Shown: one piece after another, positions 46,698 through 59,000 of the stretch | Position numbering within the stretch: the stretch's first letter is position 1 | How the letters are laid out: every line of letters starts with the position of its first letter | Source of the DNA: Tethya wilhelma | Lineage: Eukaryota > Porifera > Demospongiae > Tethyida > Tethyidae | Reading direction: 5' to 3' | DNA: 64,000 nucleotides | NCBI GenBank assembly: GCA_964030475.1 | Contig: CAXIPT010000002.1 | Span: 4,939,087 to 5,003,086, forward strand | Program-made: the position numbers and the translations under genes | The notes under the pieces: generated by a model | Told to the model about the DNA's origin: nothing | Databases searched by the model: none | What the model saw: the letters and a program-made list of their open reading frames with translations, nothing else

Positions 46698-49600
46698 CTA
46701 GACCTTATTAATGTTTAGTGCTTTTTGTAGGTTATCAGCTACATGCTGGAGTTGCAGATCAACTAGTAACTCTGTCAGTCCAGCCCACCTCACTGGGTAG
46801 TCATCTGAACAAGCACCATCCAGCCACATGGTGAAGATCTCACAACAACATTCAACAGGATTCTCTCGATGTTTCATGGAGATGGTTTCAAGATTTGGTC
46901 CCTCAATTTCAAGCATTCTTCCAGCCTCTCTCCATTTTGGACTCACAGTACCTATAATACGAAGTGATTTCTGTGGTACTCCCTTTTCGTCCTTCCACTT
47001 GATGATGGTCAGCGTTTTGAGAGTAGGTGGCTTCGAGCTCGAAGGCTGAGTTGAAGGAATTGAGGGAATAGCTCTGTCTTTTGCTGAAGCAGTGGTTGGT
47101 GGTAGCTGTACATAATATTATAGTGACATACACATGATAACATTTATCGATCAGACTTTTAGCTTATACCTTGGTATCTTGAGTGGTCCGGCTACCATCT
47201 TGTTCAACAGGATTAGAAGAGTCTACTTCCACTAGTGAGCGTGACACTCTGCTTCTCTCTGGTGAGTCACTGCTTCCAACTGCAGTAGTCATCGTTGGCT
47301 CACTGGGCTCAGTTGATACCTGCAGAATATATAGACCATCAAAAATTGTGATGAATTATTGTATCCATATACCTTCGGTTTCAAAAGCTCATTGATATCT
47401 GCATGCTTTTTGTCACATTGTGTACACTCCAAATCATCACAAGGTGGTTTTTGAGGTTCTCCATGAGCATACCCAACATACTCCACTATTTCTTCCTCTC
47501 CACAATTAGCACACTTCACAAAGGGACCGCCATAGTACTCCAGACCTTGGAGGTGACTGGCTTGGCAGATTTTTAGAAGGTATTCTGTGTGCACCTTTTT
47601 GATAAAGTAGCTTGGAGGTATTTTGTCACTTTTTGACCTATATATTGGAAGAATAATGCATTTTTTTTGCATTAAATTAGATTGAGAAACTTACAGAACA
47701 GATACTTTCAGCATATATAAATCTTTTTCCAACTCGATCTTCCATTTGCAACCATCAATATTGTAAAACTGACAACATGTGGAGTAGAATATATTTTTCT
47801 TCCTCTTGCCAGTAGGCTTCTTAGTGCTTTCAGAAACAGCCAGCATGAGGCAGATGAGGCGGTGGTAAATCTCATTTGGAAGAAACTTTTGAAAGTCGAA
47901 GTAGAACTCAATCCACTGTGATTTGCCACCAAGTTTAGGATCTTTGGTTGGCTTTTCAGGAAGCTTGGATGGAACAAGGAAGAAGCTTTCTTTTTCATCA
48001 GCTGCTGTAGCTTCAGGACCTGTTTGACTTCGAGTAGGAGCTGCAAGAGGCGGACTGTCACCTGCTGGTAGAGGATCAGTCTCGGCTTTTTGTGGACAAG
48101 ACTCGGAGATTGACAGGCTAGGCACTGGATAAATGAGGCAATTAGCTTGCAACATTAGACACAGCTGCTTGAAGGATGCTGGACCAGTATCGGTGAACTT
48201 CTTCCAACAGGCCTTTAGCAATGAGGATGAGGCAATCCCGCAGGTGAGTAGCTGTTGAACCATTCTTCCAGGAACTCCTTTGAATGACTGGTCCATCTCA
48301 AAGATGACCTTCATGACCTTGATCAACCAGGCTGGATCGAGAATCACCAGATCAGTAAGTTGTTGGCATTCCTCCTCATTTAGAAACAAGGTAGGTGTTT
48401 GCTCTGTGAAATAGCATGTACAATGATTATAATAAAAATGATATTATTTCACAAAAATATCTACTTACTGAGATACACAATTCTTCCAGTGTCATGGAAA
48501 AACTGGAAAGCGACATTTTGAGCTTCAGGAGATGTAATCCCTTGATAAAGAGCCCAGCTTTGTAGCTCTCCTAAGCTAATCACCATGGACTCGGATCTTT
48601 CTGGATTCTTGCGATACTCCCTTTGACGCATTAGCTCTGACTCAAACTGGAGCCAGACAATTGGGTAATCTTCTTGGAGAAAGGCAAGATGTTCGGAAAT
48701 GTCTCCCAACTGCTTTTGAAGGAGACTGGCACCACTATTGGTTCGATCGTCATCTTTTTTACCATCAATGGAGTTCTCCACAGCCACAAAAATCCACTTG
48801 CTTCCTTCCATGCAGTGAATATGATCCACACATCTGTCGTCTGAGAGAAGTTCTTTCCTCAGTAGATTATCAATTGCCTTCAGCTCATCTTTGGTGATTT
48901 CTCGGCCTTGCTTGAGATTCTTTGGTGCTCTGTGAGTGCCTACCAGACAAATTCGCCTCATTTTTTCATCTTTACCTCTTTCGCTTTTATCAGGAGGGTA
49001 GATGTGGGCGTGGATTGAGTGAATCCAGTAGCGAATCTCCTCCAGTGAAATTTTAGTGAGCCCGCCGTCATTCACCATATCTTGGAGGTTGAAAACGACC
49101 AGGTACATTCCTCGTCTTGTGATGAAGCAGTGATGCATGGGACGGTACTCCGGTTGACCAGCGAAGTCGAGAGTGTTGAGAATCAGAGACGGCTCTTCTT
49201 TCACTTGCTTCTTTCCTGACTTCAACTCCTGGTTTATGGAGTGGCAATGTTTTCGATTGACCCTTGGCTCAAACGTACGGGTTTGAAGTTCTTCTGCTTG
49301 AACACGTTCAGGTTGTGTAATTGGCTCTTCAGTAACAGCTGCACTGGCTTCTTGTGGTGGATGTTCAGTGGATGCAGGTTTCGTTGGTTGTTGAACTACC
49401 TTAGGGGTAGGTTCTTGACGTGTAACGGAATCACTTTCTGTAGGACCTGTTTGAGGTGGTAGCCTAGGTTTAGGATCATCTTTAATTGGAGTTTGGGGTA
49501 CAATTGGAGCTGTGGATTGGATTGGAGGAGCCTGATGTTCGACAGGTTGGACTGTAGGATGGCTAATTTCTAGTGATTGCAGATTGTTTGTTAGTTCCTC

Positions 49601-52600
49601 GACTGCTTGTCTAGATGCCTCCTCTTTCTTGCGCTTAATTTCTGCCTCTTCTTTCTTAAGCTTAATCTCTCTCTCCACATTTTGGATCTCCCTCATAAGC
49701 TGATCTTGGTAAACTGGGAGAATTTTTCTTGGACCTTTCTTTTGTGGAAGCGTGTCATGCAATTCATTTGCTACTCCTTTAGCAAACTGCTTCTCGCTTT
49801 GCTTCATTTGTTCCTCTTCCTTTCTCTCTTTCCAGTGTTTAATGTCCACACAGCGCTTGTCTAGAGTGTCGACATCATTATTATCAATTCCCTTTGTTGG
49901 CTGTTGGTCAGCTTTGAATCCCAAACCAACAAGAAGGCGATAAACGCTTGTCTTTCCGACGCGTTCTTGTCCGAGGATCAGCAGATTGCAACGAGGAATT
50001 TTCTTCTTTCCTTCCTTCAAAGCTTTCTTGTACAAGTCGATGGCTTCTTTGCCACGTTTCTTGATTTCGGGAGGGATTACTGAAATGAGAGAAGATCAAA
50101 ATAAAATTTATATAATAATTTTAACATTGTTTGTAGCTATTACTTACTGTCATCAGGTGTAATGTTTCTTGCTAGTTTCCCAGCCTAAAGAAAAAGCATT
50201 ATTGTCTATAATATGTCACACAATGAATATCGTTATCAGAATTGTTATCAGCTATGAATACATTATCTCCTATCCTATCGACCATGAATAGTATACATAA
50301 TTATACAACATGTAGCCATGGTTACAGTACATGTGTATGTTACAGTATTGTGGTTCAAGCTATGTAAACAAGCATATGTGTACACACAAACCTTGTTGGT
50401 GAGTGCTTCCAGTTTGCCATCATCTTTCTGCCTCAAGATGGCTATAACTTCAAAGCTGGACTTTTTGAAAGCAACATGGAGAGCTGAATTACCCTGCACG
50501 GTATAAAAAAACAAATTAATTAAGGACTATAGAATATGACTCAACAACTGACAGAGAAGTTTTTAAATTTATTTAAGGCCCACCTCTGAATCTTTTGTGT
50601 CTACTGGGCACTTTTTCTCAAGAAGTAGCTCAGTAATTTCTCTAGCATCATGGATAGCAGCAATATGGAGGCCACTTTTTTTGCCTTCTGGGTCATCAAG
50701 ACCATCCATTGCACACAATGTCACATCTGCTTCTTTATCAAGGAGCAACCTTACAGCTTCTGTATTCTGATACTCACAGGCAGTCAAAAGAGGGGTGTAA
50801 CCAACCTATGGCACAAGAGAGAAGAGACAGGGATTATATCAGTTCAACTTATCACTTTAGTACCGTGTTCAATCAATACGTGTAACTAGCCTCGTACCCA
50901 GGCCACTCCCTCTTTTTAGTGTTTCATGCTAAAAATTGAAACACTAAAAAGAGGGAGTGGCCTGGGTACGAGGCTAACATGTCACCATTTCCCTTCAGTA
51001 GATCTGAGTTTCTCACGTACCTTGTTTTGTTGGTTGATCAGTGAGGTGAGGTTTTCTTCACTGATATTAGTCAGTAGCCATTTCAGTATCTCCTTGTTCT
51101 TTGTGTTAGCAGAACCATGATGGAGTAGATTCCACCCACCCTGTAATCATGTGACAATCATGTGAATAGTCACTATACAACCACTAAGGATACATACTGA
51201 TCCTCAAGCAATTATCTACCTTGTCTATAGCAGGAACCAATTTTGTAGCTAGATCAGGGTTGTTCTCAGTGAGAGAAAAGACTTCTTTCACACACTCAAT
51301 GTTAGGCTGTCTACATGCAATATGGAGAATGTTCCACTGTTTCTGTGTGTATGTGTAAAAATTGTATGGACATTGGTGACTTTTAATACATCATCTGCAT
51401 GTGAGTATGAATGATATAAATTATGCTAGCTAACATGCCATGACGGTACATGTGTGCATACTCGACATACTTGACATACATATCATGATTGTGCATGCAT
51501 GCACGATATTGTGAGTACATGTACATGCATGATCACATGGTCACATATCCCTACCCTGGTCTTTGCAAGATAATCCACTTGGCCAGTCTCAATCAATCTT
51601 CTAATGACATCAATATGACCTCCATCAATGGCAAACATCAGTGGATTCCAACCCTATAAAAAAATTAGTATAAAACTTTAGTGCATGTGGTACAATTATT
51701 ATTACCGTAGATATAATTATATACCTTATCATTTCTCCCGTTGATTATCCACTGATGATCACTGGTGAGTTTCTTGCCTTTGGCAAATCGTTTTTCTCTA
51801 AAGGCAGCTGCTAGTAAGAGATCAACGATAGCCTTGTTCCCTCTCTTGGAAGCAATATGGAGGGCATTGAGTTTATCCTGGGAAATTGTATAAATGTTTG
51901 CAATACATCTCGTCTTTTCTTTAATTTGTGGGTTATGTACCTTGTTTCTGAAAGCTGCTGAGGCTCCATTATCTAGTAGTAGTCCTACAAGGTCTTCTCT
52001 GTCTTTCTCGCAAGCAATCATAAGAGGAGAATGGCAGCTGTACTCCACTGGGACCTACATGTACAATAATACAAAATTATCATTAAATATCGATGGATGA
52101 ATGCAGCTATTGTTTTTTTTGTGGTTTTTTTTTTTGACATACATAAATTCTTGCAGAGGAATCCTTTTGTAGTATAAAATCCAGCACTTGGGTTCCAACT
52201 GGATGTTGCTGAATGTCACATTTCTCCAAAGCTTCGAGAGCTTTTTCAATCAGTCCTTTGTGTCCACCAACGACAGCTTTCAATATGATCTCCAACAACT
52301 TCTGCTGTTCACGACTTGAATCAATGGTGACCTTTTTAGGTTGGGTCTGTGGCAGTGTCTGTTGGAAAGACATCTCTGTAACATAGCTATCTGTTTAGAA
52401 GTTATTAGGAGAAGCTAGGAGACTAGTCACACAACATACCATTTGTGGTTGTCCTGAGCCATCTTGATCAACAGGTCGCTCATGCCAAGGTATTTGTGAC
52501 ATGGGATCTTGAGAAACGGAAGTTTCCATTTCTTCAAGGTCTATACCACCATCATCTTTACATGGATGTAAACACACCAATTGTATAAGTTTAATAAGGT

Positions 52601-52817
52601 AAATTCATAATCCATACTTAATAATAATAATAGTACGTGGGCAGGGAGTCAAACATCACTAAACAAACATCTATATAGGCTTTTTAACTACTGTGCCACA
52701 CATCAGATCTATCTAAATTATATATAATTGAGTTCATATTGTATAAAAACTATCTATCTTTTAATTATAACGCACTGTAGAGCTTTGTGTACCTTGATCG
52801 ACTGCTGGGGATGCCAT
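46698..52817 (-). CDS. Gene H: complete ANK-ROC-COR-Death protein (about 1494 aa)
   Basis: Sixteen exons: 52793-52817, 52440-52555, 52143-52373, 51941-52054, 51725-51877, 51555-51653, 51220-51342, 51021-51140, 50584-50805, 50392-50493, 50148-50184, 48469-50079, 47695-48403, 47373-47637, 47170-47319, 46698-47105. The frame holds throughout. The N-terminus (MASPAVDQDDGG) differs from the MDD start of B, D and F, and the ankyrin exons differ slightly in length. The P-loop is GQERVGKTS; an insert rich in Lys/Glu then Pro/Gln/Thr follows, then DFAGQPEYRPMHH, VGTHRAPKN, COR, CANC and CTQC pairs, and a complete Death domain. The ROC N-terminus (GIDNNDVDT) matches gene A, so A and H form one subgroup and B and D another. 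It is likely a GTP-regulated death-fold receptor or scaffold. Confidence 0.9.
50887..50976. mobile_element. Foldback MITE, TAGCCTCG family
   Basis: A 90-base near-perfect hairpin starting TAGCCTCGTACCCAGGCC and ending with its complement. Flanks ACGTGTAAC and ACATGTCAC agree at 7 of 9 bases, fitting an old 9-base duplication. It lies in an intron of gene H. Confidence 0.7.
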
Positions 52818-52836
52818 CTTCAATCCGATCACCAAC

Positions 52837-52897
52837 TTGCATAGAACCACGCCCCTGTTTTTTCTGCAATCACGAGACAGGCTTGTGCGCATGCGCA
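52837..52897 (-). promoter_or_regulatory. Putative gene H promoter: GC box and NRF1 palindrome
   Basis: An inverted GC box (ACGCCCCTG, about 52838-52846) lies 20 bases above the gene H ATG, and TGCGCATGCGCA lies at 52886-52897. Same order as in B and D. No TATA box is seen. Confidence 0.55.
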
Positions 52898-53081
52898 AAA
52901 CCGAGCTTAGTGGGAAATTTAAGTGACTGCATATAATTGTAATAATATACATTAACTATACTAGGAGAGAGTAAAATAAAAGTTAATGTACAAACTATAA
53001 TAATATAATAAAGCTAGAGTCCTCTACAAAGACTAGAAATTTTTTCAAAGTTTATAAAGTTAAGTTTTTCCTTTAAGTGGT

Positions 53082-56000
53082 TCATGGTTCACTCTTTTCT
53101 TCTGGATCCTCTTTGCTTGTTCTGACCTCTGACCCCTCTCCAGGTGAAACAGGTTGGACAAGGCTCGTCTTCTTTGTCGGAGACACAGGTCCGAGACCAA
53201 ATGGAGTGGGCGGAGCCCTCCCTATCGAAGGACGTGAGGGAGGGGATCGTATCGGACTAAGGGGAGCACGTACGGGACTTGTAGGTGGCATACTTGTCTG
53301 ACGGGTCGGGCTCAGCGGAGCTACAGCTTCACTGGCAAATGGGTCCACAGGTCCCCGTCTAGCAGGCATGCCTCCGGCGAGGGATGTTGACAGGCTCAGT
53401 CGACCGGGAGGACTTCGTATCGGAGGACGATGGACATCGATCGGGGGGAGAGGTTGTCTGCCAGCTATCGGAGGAAGAGGTCTTGTTGGGGAGAAAGGAG
53501 GGGAGAGGGCCGTCCCACTTCCCGTACCCTCGGCACCACTCACATCCTCTTCGGAGGACGCATGCGGGGATCCTTTCTTAGGCAAGATTTTCCCACTGCT
53601 CGGACCCTTTCCTTTCCTGTCCTCGGGGATTGGACCCAGCACACCCAGAGATGGCCGAGGGGAGGTGGGACTCTGAGGGAGGTTTATCGTGGGTAGTCGA
53701 CGGGGAATCATTGCACCGGGTATGGTGACACCTCCGGAGGAACCTGGTCCGTCCCCGAGTGCACGACCGGCTTGATAGCCCACAGCACCACCTCGTATGG
53801 GTGGGAGTGTCTTAGGCGCCGTTGGTTGGGAGAGAGGGGGAAGACCCTGTGATTGAAGATAGAAATTGAAAGTAAAACACAAATATTTTACAGAATAATA
53901 ACAAAAATAATTATCTTACTTAACAAAATTAACAAACTTTTCTATAGTACTATTCAAAGTAGCCTCATACCCACCCAGGCTCTCTCCTTTGACCTTCAAT
54001 TTACAGAAAAGAAAGGTCAAAGGGGAGAGCTTGAGTACGAGTCTAATGCAAAGTGAAATTCTTATCTTTATAACAAATCTCAAGCCTATAGTGGGGGGTA
54101 CCCCACCTGGTGTGACACATCTAAAAAATAGACCTATGTATCTACTTACCAGACTTCCAACACTGATGTTCCGCTGTGGTCTAGGCAAACTTGCAATCGG
54201 AGGTAGGGAAGTCACTGAAGGTCTAATGCTAGCTGGCTCTCGTGGTCTGAATGGTTGCCGTGGAATTGGGGGAAGGTTCTCATTCTCCCTCATTGCCGTA
54301 GGAGGGCGTGGCACAACCTCTGGCAGCTTGCTCAGAGTTTCGAAAGGATCAGTATTTTCTCTCATGGTGGTGACACCGGGAGGCTTCACCCACGGCTTAG
54401 GACCAGTGTCCTTCCTCTCTTGTTCCTTACCGGGTGCAAACTGATCTTTCTTCCATCTTCGTACGACTCTGAGGGCCTCTTTACGCTGAGCCTTGTGAGT
54501 GTAGTGTCTGTACACGAAGTATATGATGATAATAATGACCACAATCACTACCACAATCACTATGGCAACGATAATCCACCACCACGGGAACACGGAAACC
54601 GGAAGAGGCATACCCGTGCCGAAACTCCCTTCCAAAAGTGTCCAACCTTGATACGCTCGGCACGATATCTGATTGTCGTTGCAGATACCGACAGATCTCG
54701 GATTGCTGGATCCAGTGGTGGTTGTGGCTCCACATACATTGATACCAATACACCAAGGTGTTTCAGTCGGTAGTACGGTATTGTTGACCGTCACTGCAGT
54801 GCCAGTGTGGAAGTAGTTGGGAGTGAAAGTGAGATTAAAGAGAGGTGGATTCGTGGAAGGTCTCAGAACATTTTCGTTTAGAGCAGCATCAACGATTGTG
54901 ATCTGTAGCACACTGGGTGAGATCCACTCGCCTGTGTAGTCGTCTCCCAGCGGTGGATCAAACACAAATATCAAATCGAGATCGTCTCTGGTGGCTACTG
55001 AAGGTTGGTTTGTGCTTCGATCAAAAAATATTGTAATGGTGTCACCATCTCCGTAAGTTTCATCCAAATTATCGGGATCATCTGCTTCCACTCTTGAAAT
55101 CTGTGGTGTCAGTTCATTGTCAAATTCATAGTAGAAGAACGGATCTGACACAGGCTTTGCAGTGGAGGAGTATTGCATTATGGCGTCTATAGAGACACCA
55201 AGCGTTTCTTCAATAACACTAGCGAGAGTTTCATTGTTGAAGCTCCTGAAGACCTGGTCGACAAATCCTTGTGGATCCTTCAAGGGATCGATTCGTGGAT
55301 TCATAAGATTGTTGGCTTGGAGAATAATCTCCGAAGCAATTGGTTGTGGGGTTGCCATGGTAACTGGTGAGGTTTGTCGTCTGGCTCTCTCGATTTCGTC
55401 CACTTCTCTTCTTCTTCTCCTCTGGCTAGGAGTGTCGACAAAGAAAGTCTCTCGCATGAGTTGAATGTTATCTTCGTAGATTTCATTTGCGTTTGTTCCA
55501 TCTCTCAACAGGTTGGCACAGCCTACCACACTCAGTTCAACCGATTCGGCTATCTGTCTTCCATCAATGATTTCTGAAGCGTCTTTCTCGCAGTACAGAG
55601 CTAGCTGACTGTAGGAGAGAGGTTCTTTGATCATGATGCCAATCTGGGATCTCAAGAAGAGGGCTTGGTTGTCCAAATTATTGTTCAGGATAGAATCGTC
55701 CACATCAGAATTGCTGATGATAACATTTGAAAGTTCTGGCAGCTTCAGACCGAAGTCTCCTTGCAGTTTGGGAGAAACAGCTGTGGAGTGAAGGGTGGTA
55801 AGGTCGGCACTCAAGAGGCAGTAGGGGTTAATGTTGGTGATACGTTGCCCATTTGCGTCAAATCCTCCACAGGGACCTGGGTTGGTTGCCATGGAGAGAG
55901 ACCACTCCCCTATCTTAATCTCGGTCATCATCTCAACTCCATCCACAATTTGAGATTGGAACGGTTGAGGGTAGCCAGGGTCCATGATGGTCAGGTTAAG

Positions 56001-59000
56001 TTCTGTAGCAGACATCCACTGACCCCTGATCGGCTCGGGGGTTATCTCATCTATGAAGAATGGAGGATCGAAAGTGAAAATTTGGTTGATATCAGAAGAT
56101 GTTAACATCCTAGTTGTGCTTCCATATGGCGGCATGTTGGTAGCTTCTCTAAAGGTGACAGTAATCGAATCACCAGATGAAATCTTTGAATCTGAATATT
56201 GTTCTTGATTGTCAAGGAATATTAATGCTCCGTTCGCTACAACACTTTCAATCATGGGACCAGGTCTTGTCACCCAGATGCGTGCTGTGGCTTCAGAGCA
56301 GCGTGCAGTATCTTCAGCAGTTCTTACTTTGTCACAAATCTCGTAGAGAAACTGGTCGTATCCACTGAAGTCTGGAGTGGGTATGTACATGAGGTTGGTT
56401 CTTCCGTTGACAACATTCGGTACCACGACTCCGTTATCAGGCTCAGATCTAACCACAAGCGACATTTCGTCAATATCTGTGTCTGGATTGATGTTGTAAA
56501 GGGTTAAATTCAAATCGCTTTTAATCGCAAAATACGTCTGTGCGTCATCTGGGTCGTAGACTGAAGCAGAGATGTTTTGATAGAAGTAAGTTCCGACTTC
56601 CGCCTGTTCTGGTAGATCTGACGGCACCAAGGAATCTTCAAATGGAGCAAATGTGAAAGTGGAATGGGACTCAGTTATTCCCGATATATCGCTAATGATG
56701 GGAACATCATTCACGTTAGCCACAACAATCTCCACTTGTGCTTCGGCACACGTAATGTACAAGGCTGCATTCCCTTGGTCAAGGACACTACCGTCATTTT
56801 CTTCAATTTGTCTCAAGCACTGTGGATCAGCATCAATTCGTCCCAGTTCCCTGTCCCTGCGAGGGTCACACGTATCGCACACGGCATAGACGAAGGAGTC
56901 TGGTCCCACGTAGTTTTCAGGGGGCAGATAGGTGATGATCTGGTGGGCGTGGTAGACGCGTAGTCGACCTCCGAGAGGTGTGGTCCACTCTTCCATGTAT
57001 GATCTGTCAGTTGGATTGACAATTTCAATTCGGAGATTTTCAGTTTCAAGATCTGTGATGTTTTCAAAGAAGCCAATCAGATCGAAATCGTCTTCACGTG
57101 CAATATGTTGAAAATTGAGAGCAACTGGGGGGTCGTTCACCTCGAGAATATTGACCTCCACCTCCCCCCTCAGTGAACTGCAGTGGTTCAAACTATCGCA
57201 GGCATTGTAGTAGACATAGTCCAGACCAAATTGGTTCGGGTAGGGTACAAAGGTCAAATATCCTGTGGTTGTGTCGTAGGTAGCATTACCTTTTTGTGGG
57301 AATGGTTCAATTAATGAGATATTTTCAATTGGAGGTCGACCATCTTCAACATCGGAAGTGAAATTCCAGAGATATAGTATTCCGACACGGTCCTCGTAGA
57401 GTTCAAGGTTCAAAGGTGGAAGGTGAGGTGCATCATTGTCGGAGAGTATGGTAATATGGATGGTAGCATTCGTACAAAGGGGTGTGGTCACAGTGTCGTT
57501 ATCACACGCTTGTAACGTAAAAGTGACAGTTTCATTTTCAGGAGTGAAATAATGTTCGGGTGGAAAGTAAGTCAATACTCCATAAGCTGGGAAAGTGTTG
57601 GTTGTTTCGTAAAAGGTCTCATTGAATGTGTAAGTCACATCTCCAAGAGAAGCTTGTCCGACGATTGAAAAGGAGCCAGCATGGAGGACATCTTCTGGAT
57701 CTCTCACGGACAAATCCATAGGTAATCTCCACGTGCTGATGTCGTCTTCGACGATTGTGAGTCTCGTGATTCCAAATATGGGAGCATCATTTACATATCT
57801 CACGAAGACACTGATATTAGCTTCTGTGTATCCACCATCAGCATCTGTAGCTGCTATGGTGATGATGTCATCGCCATAGAAATGGAGATTGGGCATGTAG
57901 CTGATGCTCATTGTTTGACGAAAGATGTCTGTGACTGGAACCAAACCATACCCTAGATTTGAAGTATCAGGTTCAGCAGTTCCATTTAACACTGACACAA
58001 CTGTGACATTGAGTGGTGATCGATCTTCTACATCCATGACAACAATATCAATACTCACTAGAGTATCTTCATCTGTCACAGCAGGGGGTGTACCACCCGG
58101 GTAGACAATGAGGATCTCAGGAGGATCATTTTCACTTTCGACTATCACTGTCACGTTAATGACTGTACATGCTCCCTCACTATCACACACTGTAAGACTC
58201 AGGTCATCTGGGCCCACTAGGTTAGGGAAAGGTTCTATCATCATTGATGAATTGATGTTGTCTCCTGGAACAAGGGAATAACTGTGACCTACTCCAGAAA
58301 GAAAGCTTTCGACACGTGGGTATGGATTATTTGGAATGAGATCGTCTTCAACGTCCCTGAAGAAGAGATGTCTCAGAGATACAGTGATGGGTGTGTCCTC
58401 CTGTATTATCAGCGTCAGATCTTCGGTTGGATAGGGAGGATCATTGACAGGGTTGATTATCACAGTCAACATCTGTGGCGGGGAACACACACCAATGGAG
58501 TCACAGGCTTGGTAAGAAAACTGCCGTGTGCCATAGTCATTGAGAGCTGGGATGAAGATTACATCACCAGTGGTATTGTCTACTATGGCTTCACCTAGCG
58601 ATGGTTGAGAGAATATGAATATTGATGAGCCGGTCAACATATCTTCGTGATCTTGGCAGTTTTGGAGCACGGGGATCGTGATATTGGTGTCTTCATAGAT
58701 CGTGAACATGTTCGTGGTTGTTTCGCAGAATGGGGCATCATTTACTGCAAACACTTGTACTGTGGTGGTTTGATTCTCACTCCAAGCTAGTCCCGGATCC
58801 TGGATTCGGAATGTGATTGTTCGTGTTCCATTTATGGGATGCTGGTCGGAGTTGCAATATCTCAAACTTCGTACAATCTCTTCCCAGTCCAAGATACTCA
58901 GAGTGGTGTGGGTGACCTCAATATCAATCTCTTCAAATTTCATTGCACCACTTCCGCTTACACAAGCATTATTGTCGCTAAGGTAACCACCATTAGATTG

